Shown: positions 37,196-46,511 of the stretch, in pieces
Layout of the letters: the number at the start of each line of letters is the position of its first letter
How positions within the stretch are numbered: position 1 is the first letter of the stretch
NCBI GenBank assembly: GCA_020726505.1
Contig: JAHLEZ010000001.1
Span: forward strand, 2,852,001 to 2,916,000
Direction: 5' to 3'
Source of the DNA: Leptodontidium sp. MPI-SDFR-AT-0119
Taxonomy: Eukaryota; Ascomycota; Leotiomycetes; Helotiales; Leptodontidiaceae
DNA length: 64,000 nt
The notes under the pieces: generated by a model
Databases searched by the model: none
Told to the model about the DNA's origin: nothing
The model's input: the letters and a program-made list of their open reading frames with translations, nothing else
Translations under genes and position numbers: made by a program

Positions 37196-39511
37196 CTACA
37201 AGGCAGCCAAAAAGATTTTTGTCAAGGAGAGAGAGTCGCAGAAATTTTGGCAGTTATTGGAGTGGAAATTCCAGTGAAGGTTGGTAGCCGGGTCCAAAAG
37301 TTTGGATGCCACGCTCTGGAGATACACCTCAATCCTAGGTCCGACCAGTTGTGTCACCAAAACATGAATTCTATCCACGGACCGCTGGAGCATCCTCTCT
37401 TCGTCGGAAGGAGATAGATCAAAGTTCCTTCGACTCTCACGGAGGAGTGCAGTCACAATTGAATCCTCCAAGGAAGTATTTGACAGCCCTGAAAATGTTC
37501 CACCAACGACCTGCTTCATGATTGCCTTGTATCGCTTCGGCTTCCTGTCTGTCCTGTACTGAGAGTGAAGACTTCGTTCCGTGTCACCATTAAGTGCTAG
37601 ACTATACTCGATGTCCTTATCTGAGTCGCGAAGGACTTGCAGGTTTGAGGGATCTCGACTCATGATGAGTGCCCCGCGGACACTGAACAATCATTAATCC
37701 CCTGCCTTTAAGTTCGGGCACGGGGTAAGTTAACTTACTGCTCGACTCCACTCTCGATAATAAGTGGCCCAACTCGCAAGGCTACATGGACATTTCCAAA
37801 GGGGTAGCGATTGGTGAATTTTCGCATGAAGAATGGGACATCTTCGTCTGCTTCCTCTTCTTCCAACCTGTGTCGGAAGTTAGCAACTTAAAAGCGATAG
37901 CTTGACACGGCTGAATTGAGCAAAAAGAAATAAAGGGCTACAGACGCAGTACCTCGAAAGTGAAGAGGTGTATTTACACGGTAGATTGGCCACCCTCAGC
38001 CACTCTTTGCTTCTCATCAACCAAGCTCTTCTGGTTCACAGTCTTCATCCCCGTAATTTTCAACTTCCCAATCATCTCCTCCTTATCCAGTCTCTTCTGC
38101 TTCTCAATTTCATTAAGCCGTCTCTGATCATCCAAGGACACTTGCTTCTCATGCTTAGAGAGCATACACTGGTATTTACTTTCCGCGACCAATGTTCCTG
38201 GGTTGAGAAGTCCACACTTGATCCCTGGTGTAACACCCGAGCCACGATGCTTTTCGTCAGCGTGCACTGGGAAGAGATCTCGGAAGCTTCCATCCTGGTC
38301 GATTTTTGGGACTGTGCTACAGCGGCAGATGCTTTGACTCTCCTCCTTGTGAATTGATTTGTAGAATGCAGTGTTTGTAGGACTTGATGAAAAGCGGATC
38401 GCCGTAATGATGGTCTCTGTGGCAGGTTTCACAGATAGCAATGAGGTCGACATGCTCAACTTCAGCTTTTTCATCTCTTGCTTTCTCGACCTTGACGATT
38501 TCTTCGCCCCTCTGGAACATGCATCCACGAATTGTATGCTCGCACTCTGAGCATCGAAGTGGTCTGAACGAAGGCATATAAGTACCATCAAAGTTCGTCA
38601 ACGTAACTTTTCCTTTTGTTAGCCCAACACATTTAACTGTTTGGGAGGCTTGCTTACGTTGCGGGCCAACTGGTCTCTTCCAGAAAGTCACCAGCTTCTC
38701 AGGCGGCCGATATTCAATCAATTTGTCAATGTCGAGAAAGCTTGAACCGATGAGCTGGGTGTCTAAAGCGGGGCCGTTTTGAACTTACCAGCGTTCTGAA
38801 GAAGCATCCTTGCACGCCTCTCAATGATGCTGTAGCTTTTCCTATCTGATTCTCGTCAGCTGTATGATCTCAGCAGGCGCAAAGGACAATCACCAGCCAA
38901 ATTAACCCTGATTTCCATCTTGATATTTGAACTCTTCCAGTCTGCATCCATGTCCTTTCCCATATCCGCTAGTGCCTGCTTCCAGGGAACCTGCTCTGCC
39001 TTCCTCCATCTCCGCACCCTTTGATCATATCTGTCGGCAAAGCCTCGAGAACTTTCGCTGACATGATCGACAAAAGTATCAAAGCCTTGAATAAAGTCAT
39101 CTTTTCATCAACCAGAGTGGTGCCTGCAAATTCCATTTGCTGCCATTTCCGAAGCGTAAGCAAAATATGTAACAGCTCGCGCTTAACACCACCCCAGTAC
39201 ATCTTCTGCAATTCGCGAATCAGAGTCTCATGGACAGGGCCCTCGATCTTCGTCCATCTCAAATTCGGTGCTCTCGTGATGTTGCTACTCTGGACTACAC
39301 TCGCAGTGACTAGACTACGACGACTTCCCGGAAAGAGTTGTGCCGCAAATGGCAGGCGGGTCGATGTTGACGGCATGATGAATGAACAAATTTGGTGAAT
39401 CAAAACGAAAGAATTCCTCCTACTTACAACGTCAAATTTGAGCGGCAGGACGAGGATCTCAGTCTCATCTCGTGCAGCAAGCCGGCTTTGCTTCGCCACT
39501 CTCGCCTGCAT
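37196..39511 (-). CDS. Zinc-binding protein with His...NC (LRAT/NlpC-like) C-terminus; two apparent frameshifts
   Basis: Deduced exons on the minus strand: 39511-39428, ~39290-38894, 38841-38789, 38754-38658, 38612-~37978, 37867-37739 and 37682-37196. Junction phases agree throughout. The middle part is Cys/His-rich: CSECEHTIRGC, CETCHRDHH, YKHCIL, SICRCSTVP, then HRGSG..PGIKCGLL. This looks like a zinc-binding module known in unannotated fungal proteins. A basic coiled segment (DDQRRLNEIEKQKRLDKEE) follows. The C-terminus has NVHVALRVGPLIIESG and, ~140 residues later, LHWNFHSNNCQNFCDSL. A His before a beta strand and a later NC(Q/E)xF is the catalytic pair of LRAT/NlpC-like thiol enzymes. 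Two frame changes are not explained by introns: near 39,102 (AAAAG; TLVDEK to DDFIQGFDTF) and near 38,355 (YKHCIL to IHKEESQSIC). Function is unknown. Confidence 0.55.
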
Positions 39512-39576
39512 CAGGCGGCCCGCACTGTAACTTTATTGTCAAGGCCGCTTTTAAAAGCGAACTGATGGTTTAGGCC

Positions 39577-39672
39577 AGACCTTGACTTTCTACTTGATAG
39601 CACTGAACTCGAAGCCCCGCAACCAGACCTTGACTTTCTGCTTAATGGCACTGAACTCGAAGCCTCGCAGCC
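39577..39672. repeat. 48-bp tandem duplication
   Basis: Two adjacent copies of a 48-bp unit (39577-39624 and 39625-39672), both starting agaccttgactttct and differing at about six positions. It lies just upstream of the minus-strand gene. The unit is a multiple of three and open on the minus strand, so it could also repeat 16 codons (SR.SRSG.GASSSVL-type) of an upstream exon. Confidence 0.8.
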
Positions 39673-39762
39673 AAAACTGGCGAAATCACGCGCTAGAGAC
39701 TGCCTGCAGGGCTGATCGATCACGAAGCAATCATACGACAAATACCCGCTAAAGAGAATGCC

Positions 39763-40720
39763 TTGACTCCTCCGCCTTCGGTATTTCATGCGCGAATCCG
39801 TCCCTTCAAGCGGTCACCGATCATGTTAAGACTCAGAAAGTCACGAAAGGCAAGGAATAGCTATAGCTCTGCAAATATGATTATACACGGAGATCCACAG
39901 AGTCCATCTGGCTCATCGGATAAAGCCCCAGACGTTGAAACGCCAAGCAAGCCCGGGGCTCGTGCGCGCCAGTCTAGTATGCGTTCCGTCAAGACATCAC
40001 AAGCGGCTAAAGAGAGCGATGTCCGCCACCAACAATATTGCACGCAGGCCTGCTACTAGGGCTTGTACGAAAACGTCCCTTAGACGATGCTTGTCCAAAT
40101 ATCAACGTACATCGTGCTCATAAGGCTTGCAACCACCATGCATTAGGGTGGAAATCCTTTGCGAAACTTATGTCACGTCAACTCGCTCAAGACCCTGATA
40201 ATGGATGTGAGCCACTTGGAAAGCAAGGTGCCCGTAGTGCTCTGTTCAAATTGACTTTGGAATCGTATAGATATAATTTCGTCGCTAAAGGCACTGTGAC
40301 GGCATTCGAGGCCAAGTTGAAGCACGAAGGTTTAGTCTACCAACACCTAGACAAAGTTCAAGGCGAGCTTATACCAGTCTACCTTAGGAACATCTATCTC
40401 GTCCGCCCTTACTTTCTTGACGTTAGGGTCAGAATAGTTCATATGCTGCTCATGTCATGGGCAGGCGAGCAAGCGCGTAAGGATTTAATATTAGCCATAG
40501 GATAGGATTTAACTGCGGAAACGAACGGGGCAGTTACAAAGCTACTGAACCGTGAGTGAAGTATCGTGATGTACGGCCACCGAACGTGCTATAGAATCCC
40601 GACCATAAATGTGGTACTGGTGGATTTTGAGCGATCGGAGATTTTAAAGCAGGCGTCAGTTCTTAAGGAGACTTCGCCGAACCGAAGCGGAAGCACCTGC
40701 ACTTAGACCTTGAAGCGTCT
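39763..40720 (+). pseudogene. Relic of a multicopy fungal protein-kinase-like gene
   Basis: The plus strand reads PPSVFHARIRPFKRSP, then VRHQQYCTQACY-stop. One base out of frame it continues LLGLVRKRPLDDACPN, HALGWKSFAKLMSRQLAQ, GCEPLGKQGARSALFKLTL, FVAKGTVTAFEAKLKHEGLVYQHLDKVQG and VHMLLMSWAG. This block order (YCTQ.CLLGLV, PLG..GARG.LFK, KGT, E..VY..L..VQG.. PV.LG) is a kinase-like family expanded in many ascomycete genomes. Downstream, RDVRPPNVL-stop-NPDHK (TAG at 40592-40594 where Trp, TGG, is expected) and VVLVDFERSEIL preserve the catalytic-loop and DFE regions in shifting frames. A missing C near 40,053 explains the first shift. The copy is clearly dead; the G-to-A stop fits repeat-induced point mutation. 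Confidence 0.75.
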
Positions 40721-41457
40721 TGTCGAAATCTTTCTGACGGGCTTTTCATCAATCCTGGCAAGGGCTTCGATTGAAGCGACCCAATGTTTAACTGTACGTA
40801 GTTGACAGCAATTCAAGTTCTGTAAATTCCCCCGAAGGGATGATTACTTTTCTACGGCTATATGATGCATCCTCTCTTCATTACCTCGCTTCTTCAGCCT
40901 GCATTCATCTGGGCAGGACCCCTTACTAACGTCACTACTGGCGTGCCGGACGAGGGGAGAGGGCTTTTGATGCTTGGTAGGTAAGAAAAGGGGGATATAC
41001 TAGTCTAATTAGGAAGTAGATCCCTGTAAACCCCCTGTTATATGGCGTTGCTGTGACCCCTATCACGATATTACTTTTGGCCGCGTCCTCCCTAATTAGA
41101 TGACATTTAAGGTTTATTTCGACGCCTGGGTAGTACACAATCTCAGAGTGGTACGGAAGGTACTACCCGTCAAGCCACATCTTATTCCCATTCGACGACT
41201 TGTCCGTTCAATGTTACATCCACCTTATCTTGTCTGAAACATGCGCCATAATCCTCTGCTCTTTATCGTCGAATTTGTACCCTGCTCCGTAGTGTGCAGT
41301 GGCGCGAATTGAGGTGTTGGATTTGATCGCGTTCATTAATGTCCCCCTCGTGAAGTCTCGCGCTGGTCCTTTCTCTGATCCTTTCTCTGATCCTTTCTTC
41401 CCCTTCCACGTCTTTTTCTTCTTCACAGTCCCTTAACGTTGCGAGATTCGCCCTTTT
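40721..41457. other. Intergenic
   Basis: Remnant flank of the kinase-like relic, then the upstream region of the CFEM-like gene. The direct repeat cctttctctgat occurs twice at ~41,368-41,395. No gene is supportable. Confidence 0.35.
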
Positions 41458-42341
41458 ATGGTTCTACCCGTCATGTTTGGCCTTCTCTTAGCATGCTTCC
41501 TCTTCACCCTCCTCGGGACCGTCTCCTCGCAATCAGTTTCCATTACTGATGAATCCGCGTTTTCGTCACAGCGACGGTGTGCTCAAGGCTGCATGGGCTC
41601 ATCAGATTCCGGACCACTTTTTCTCGCCTCGGAACTCTCCTGCGCGAAGCCTTACGACAACTCCTGTTTCTGCCGTTCTGATCTGCAGCAAAAGGCCGAG
41701 AGTTACCTCAAATCTTGTGTAAATTCAGCTTGCACGAATACGCTGGATGCAAGTAGCGCGGTCTCGATATATGATGCTTATTGTACGAGTGCGGGGTTTG
41801 TGAAGGCGGCGGTTACTACAGGTATGCCAACTTCATTGTACTCCTGCGACTGTCACGGTAACGATGGTGGAAATTGTGACTGTTAGGTCTGGGCAGATGC
41901 GACTGAGTAGTCCAGTCGAGGCTTTGGTGGAACTTGTTGGCTTGAGATGAGCACATCGTTAACTTGTCATATTAGCTGCAACAACGGCGGGGACACAGAC
42001 TGCTCAAAGCTCATCTGCGAACTCCATGGTATTTACATCCCCTCTTCCAGCATGTCAAATGCCATACATTCTTACTAATACACAGAGTACCGGAATCGGG
42101 TTGAATATCGATAGCAGCACTTCGGTGTCTAGTGCTGCGTCCACAGCTTCGGGAAATGGTAAGTTAAAGCCCTTATTGGGGATCGAGATAGGGAGTAGTT
42201 GATGTGATTTTAGTTGCAGGTGCGGCGAGTACGGGGCTTCCCACGGGGAGTATTATTGGGATATCGGTATCTGTTGCTTGTTCGGTGCTAGGATTGATAT
42301 TTGGGATTGGGTTTAAGATCTGGAAGCATAGGAGAAGATAA
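41458..42341 (+). CDS. CFEM-like Cys-rich membrane-anchored surface protein
   Basis: Four exons, 41458-41821, 41976-42028, 42086-42158 and 42214-42341, encode 205 residues. Residues 1-~24 are a signal peptide. Exon 1 carries eight spaced Cys (C-x3-C, then C-x7-C-x-C, C-x4-C, and one more), similar to the CFEM pattern of fungal surface proteins that bind haem or act in adhesion. A short Ser/Thr/Ala-rich stalk (exons 2-3) leads to one membrane helix (SIIGISVSVACSVLGLIFGIG) and a basic tail (KIWKHRRR). So it is a type I membrane protein rather than GPI-anchored. The last intron has two in-frame acceptors six bases apart (exon start 42214 or 42220), differing by two residues. The CFEM assignment rests on Cys spacing only. 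Confidence 0.75.
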
Positions 42342-42760
42342 TTAGGGAGTGTACCTGTGGCGTAAATTAGGCGTGATGAAGTTGATTAGATTTGGTAATA
42401 TCCTGTTGTTTGTCTATGTAGTTTATAAGACTTATCTTGCGACAATTTACATGCGGTATTGAAGAGAATATACTGGTATTGAAGTTCTTTGGGGGTTGAG
42501 TTGTATGGATGGAAATTTCAAGGCAGTAGATTATAAGTCCTTGATTTTGGATGATTTCAGGAGATTCTTCTGTACTTCTGATATAGTACAACCAGACTGT
42601 TTGAGTAGGTAATTCAAGTCCTTTTCCGGACTGTCAATTAGCGTACATGGAAGCTTTCGATGGTTCAGTCCTTAGGCCCAGTTGTTACGAACCACTCCAA
42701 GGAGTACGGAGGGTCCTGGGAGCACGGCTCCTAGGAGTAGTAAGGATCACAGGAAACGGG
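42342..42760. other. 3' flank and start of repeat-rich block
   Basis: 3' UTR-like sequence of the CFEM-like gene, then from ~42,680 a stretch rich in the word cctaggag and variants. Confidence 0.35.
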
Positions 42761-42790
42761 GGTCCTAGGAGCTAAGTGGCTCCTAGGACC
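42761..42790. repeat. Perfect 12-bp hairpin, part of a dispersed CCTAGGAG repeat family
   Basis: GGTCCTAGGAGC (42761-42772), a 6-nt loop and its exact reverse complement (42779-42790) form a perfect hairpin. Imperfect copies lie just upstream (cctgggagc...gctcctagg, ~42,708-42,738) and again at 44,160-44,330. Confidence 0.8.
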
Positions 42791-42857
42791 ATCACTATCA
42801 TCAAATTATATATATATATTTTAAAAAATAAAAATAAAAAATATTTTGGTTCATAGG

Positions 42858-43156
42858 CTGTCCCAGCCGCCTAACGAGCCTGGAGGCACGGGTCTGTGCG
42901 CTACAGGGCATTTCACAGCCAAATGAAAAATAATAATTCTTACGCAAAATAGCAATTCAAAAATCTAGTTAATAGAAAGACAGATATACTTCTTCTTTAT
43001 CGTGTATTTTAATAATAAAGCAAAACAATTAAGCGTTCGTTGATATATTTAAGCGTGAACTCGCCAACTTTGTATTTTCGAAGCCTGAAAGTGCCTCCCA
43101 AAACCGCCTGTAGCGCACAGACCCGTGCCTCCAGGCTCGTAAGGGCGGCTATGCAG
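42858..43156. mobile_element. MITE-like element with 34-bp perfect inverted repeats
   Basis: The 34 bases at 42874-42907 and 43107-43140 are exact reverse complements (acgagcctggaggcac... against ...gtgcctccaggctcgt). The match extends imperfectly to ~42858 and ~43156. The ~200-bp interior is AT-rich with no open frame of note. A non-coding ~300-bp unit with long terminal inverted repeats is a MITE. I could not define a target-site duplication. Confidence 0.7.
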
Positions 43157-43717
43157 CGTACGGCTATAAGTACAGGTCCTCCCACTTCTTCGTTTCTGGA
43201 GATTAAGCCATTCCTGGTCAGAATTGCTTCTCCCTCCACTAACAAATGAGATTTTCTGTATGTGTAGCCATAGTGGTTGTTCTGTCTCTCTGAACTTGTT
43301 AGGCCTTTCCTGGCCCTCCTCTACTTCTATATGCTAATAATCACTCGTCTCCGTGCATGGTCAAAGTACTCAAAAACAGGTCTCTTTAGATTTCGGTATA
43401 CCACCTTCTTGGAAGTACTATATGGTTCTTCACCCGTCTTTGGCAGCCTGGCTTATAGGTGCCTCTTTTGGATCATAAAATTCTTGAGGCCGCAGTGGGT
43501 GTAAGGCCAGTGCTCCCACGCACTCTGGGGCCTTGGGATTGTTGTGGCCTTGGGAACATGTTCTTGAGGCCATCACGGCCTTGAGAGCAAGTACGCGGAT
43601 AGCGCCTTTCAGAGATAGCTGCCTCCAGCAATGATATCTCCCACCAATGGTTGCCTCCGCTGGATACAAAAGTGTGACTGCAAAACAAGTATAGATTCTT
43701 TCTATCAACAATTCAGC
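43157..43717. other. Repeat-rich interval between MITE and solo LTR
   Basis: Short open frames on both strands (for example a 102-codon minus frame at 43430-43738) have no recognisable domain and run into the solo LTR, so they are not called. Confidence 0.35.
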
Positions 43718-44110
43718 TGTCACGATCTGAGAGATCACGTGTGTCTTGGCCCTGAGGCTCGGCAGTCACGCTGCACAGAGAAGCCAAAGACAAGGAGATT
43801 GGTAGGACATCACCAACACTGCAATATTAGCCTCAGAAGACGGGGACATTATCACGGGACAAGATAGGTCACGTGAGGGATCCAAGAAATCGAGGGGATC
43901 CAAGGGATCCAGTACGTAGTCGAAGTTCTATATAAACAGAGTAGTTTCCTAGGTAGTAGAGCTTCGTGCTCAAATTCATATAGCAGTTTAACCATTGCTT
44001 GTAACGTCTCAATTCCAATTGAGAACCCAACCTCTCGTGACTTTACTTCTTAGCTGATACCAACCGACGAACCTGTACGCCGCGTACCAGTCAGACCCAG
44101 GAACGTTACA
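43718..44110 (+). mobile_element. Solo LTR (393 bp) with 5-bp target-site duplication
   Basis: The segment starts TGTCACG and ends CGTTACA (inverted termini, TG..CA). It is flanked on both sides by tcagc (43713-43717 and 44111-44115), a perfect 5-bp target-site duplication. Inside are a TATA box TATATAAA (43929-43936) and a GC-poor leader, as expected of an LTR promoter. No gag/pol or second LTR is present. Intra-element recombination would leave exactly this. Orientation follows the TATA box. Confidence 0.85.
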
Positions 44111-44154
44111 TCAGCATGGATTCGCTGAATTGGCACTAACCGCAGCATTCATAC

Positions 44155-44330
44155 GCAGGCTATCCTAGGAGCCAGATTACTCCCAGAACCTCTTATCCTG
44201 GGAGTCACAACGATTCTAGGAGCCCGTAGGCTCCCAGGAACCTTACTCCTAGATCCACCCTACTCCTGTGAACCTAACTTATCTCCCAGAATCACTGCGA
44301 CTCCCAGAAGTACAGGGGTTCCTGGAATCA
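44155..44330. repeat. Second block of degenerate CCTAGGAG hairpin repeats
   Basis: Repeated words related to tcctaggagc / gctcccagga, including an imperfect hairpin ttctaggagc-ccgtag-gctcccaggaa near 44,213-44,240. It matches the block at 42.7 kb and brackets the MITE and solo LTR. Confidence 0.6.
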
Positions 44331-44789
44331 TCACATGAATGTCATGCGATCTCTGACAGTCGCTACCTCCTGCCCTGCTATATCCGGAGCATTCTCATCA
44401 TTGGTCAAATTAAAGGGGGCTATGAATTCTTTAATTGGCATAGCTGAATTGCGAACAATCGTCCCAGTTATCTAGACATAGAAATAGGAGTGCTACATAC
44501 ACAATTTATTAACGCCCGGCGGCTGAGCGCAGCTTGAGCCGAAAGGGCAACTATCACTACTCTACTACTACATTTCCTACAATGTATCCTGATCTATACA
44601 AAACTCTATGTGTAGCTTATATTCCTTCATTTGCTATTTTTCTTCGGTTTCTCGTGGGTTAGTAACATTATGAGTAGACTAGCTTGAAGGCTGTTCTCCA
44701 AGTGTTTAACGTCTTGTCTTCGGCGGCTGAAACGGTGTCTGCTTTCTTTGGCACGAGGTGATAAAGTGGGTTAAGTCGGGTCTAGTGGA

Positions 44790-45610
44790 TTAGGTGTCCT
44801 GATTAATCTGCCGTTGGTTCACGTCAAGTCGGCCTGTGGCTATTGTGAACTGTATCATTGCTCGAATAGTGTTTATATTTGGTGCCCAGTTCTTGTCATC
44901 TCTTGGAGTCTTTCCGCCTAAGTAGAAAGATATATTCCCTCTGCTTGTACCTGTGCACTGTAGTATCTCAGCACGACGTGCTGTCTACCTTTTGTACTGG
45001 AAGAGGAAGTGGTCTACTGTCTCACGCGCTTGTCCACATTCGCACTGATCTGTCGATGCAGCTTTGATTCTGTGGAGGTAAAGTTGTGCAAGCATACTAG
45101 CTTCCTTCTATGACAGTCGGTCGTAGAGCTACCGTGTGTGTTTGCTAGGTAGCGCTGTGTTAATTCTTTTAGTATATCTTCTAATGTTTTCCGGTAATCC
45201 TCTAGTAGTGCTGTGCTTAGCTCCCGCTATATTGAGAGTCGTCGATCGCATTCTGGGGAGTTGTGTCTGTGGGGTAGTACCCTGTCTTGTTGCTTCTTTT
45301 GCCTTCTCCTTGGCAAGCTTTATGAGTTCGTTTTCCTCACTTGATGGGAGCTATAAGATTGTTACTGTGTTTCCATCTCTTCTTAAGGCTCTTATTGACC
45401 TATAGATACGGCTGATGTGCTCTTGTCTGGGCTGTTGTCGAGGCTTCCTAAGTGTAAATATAGCTGCTTTGTTTCTTGTTATTAACATAATTCGACGGAA
45501 TCTGAGCTGTGTTAGTTTGCTCAGAGCATTAGCCATCGCTGCTAACTCTCCGGAGTACGGGTTTTCATATTACAGTAAAAGGCGAATTCCGCGTCGCGAG
45601 ATTTTTAGAT
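44790..45610 (-). mobile_element. 5'-truncated Tad1-type LINE relic (RNase H / 3' end)
   Basis: On the minus strand one mostly continuous frame reads GELAAMANALSKLTQLRF, RRIMLITRNKAAIFTL, QEHISRIYRSIRALRRDGN and TVTILWLPS, an RNase H-like domain. It continues with DQCECGQARETVDHFLF and GGKTPRDDKNWAPNINTIRA to a TAA at 44792-44790. This is the C-terminal order of Tad1-like non-LTR retrotransposons in filamentous fungi. The usual Cys and Trp of the C.CG..RET..H.L..C..W motif are here Tyr and a TAG stop, both G-to-A on the coding strand, consistent with repeat-induced point mutation. Homology stops abruptly near 45,610, the 5' truncation common for LINE copies. About 270 bases of 3' UTR-like sequence may extend to ~44,515. 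Confidence 0.75.
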
Positions 45611-45668
45611 AACTTTTTTAAGCGGGCTCCACTTCTGGACCTTTGTGGCTGTGCACCCCTGCCGAGCT

Positions 45669-45794
45669 GTACGGAAGGGGGATTCAAGTGTGGCTCGCGC
45701 ACCCCATGGCTGTGGCGAGAGGTGTCCCCCAATAGTAAGATAGTGAATAGAATACATGTGGTGCGCGAGTCCCATTTAAAACCCCCTTCCGTAC
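45669..45794. mobile_element. Short (126-bp) inverted-repeat element
   Basis: Left arm 45669-45703 and right arm 45760-45794 (35 bp each) are reverse complements with ~6 mismatches: gtacggaaggggg...ctcgcgcacc against ggtgcgcgag...cccccttccgtac. The 56-bp centre is non-coding. This is either a small MITE or a strong hairpin. No clear target-site duplication is seen. Confidence 0.6.
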
Positions 45795-46091
45795 TCCAAG
45801 GTACTGATTGCTAATTGTCATCGTAGGGTATAGCCAATTCTTGCCTATTTGCGGTCCCCAACTCTCATTAATTTTTTTTGACCTACTGTATACATAAACG
45901 AGGAGATGAATTGCATTACGACCAGTTAAGTTAAGTTATATAGGTTCAGAAAAAATTCAAATAGCACAAAGCTTTCCCAGATTGACATTCGATAGCAAAG
46001 TTTAACAAACACTGACTTTGATGATCAAAATCGAGCTTATAGCACCCAACAATAGAGTCAGGACGTAGTAGTCAACTGCGATATTTTATTA

Positions 46092-46190
46092 CTGTCTGCC
46101 GGTGGCCGCGTCCCAGAGCCGCACTATCCTGTCAACCGCTATCGACGCCAGCAACCTCGAGTCAGGCGAGAAGACCGCTGACTTGACCCC
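46092..46190 (-). pseudogene. Single WD40 repeat, relic of an NLR-type or WD-repeat gene
   Basis: The minus strand reads VKSAVFSPDSRLLASIAVDRIVRLWDAATG, a near-perfect WD40 repeat of the type in NACHT-WD40 (NLR) proteins such as HET-E relatives. No further repeat follows in frame on either side. It is a stranded fragment beside a truncated HET domain of opposite orientation. Confidence 0.65.
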
Positions 46191-46511
46191 ACTGCTTTGC
46201 CCCCTCGAGCGCAGCGCGCCCAGTCCTCTTCTGTCGACAATGACAGTCGGATATCGCACTGACCGTCAGCGGTGGCCCTATCAAGATGCGCAATCGGCAA
46301 ACGACATTAGACTGTGGTACACAGTGCCACCTCACGAGCCTCGCCCGGCGGACGACGATGCTTTTGAGTACGTGAGCGGGAGTGACCCTGTTGACGTTGA
46401 GTGGAGACACGCTTCACCTAGTCTTTCCCTAGATGCGCACCATGTCGACTATAGAGGGGCCTCGCATCTTGGGATGGCAGGCGTCCGGGCGATGCCCGAC
46501 TACTCTGCAAT

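Noticed and set aside
43009..43245. Small frames on both strands over the MITE right arm
   Set aside because: They derive from the inverted-repeat arm; no domain.
45136..45405. 89-codon hydrophobic plus frame resembling a small membrane protein
   Set aside because: It is the antisense of the LINE RNase H relic.
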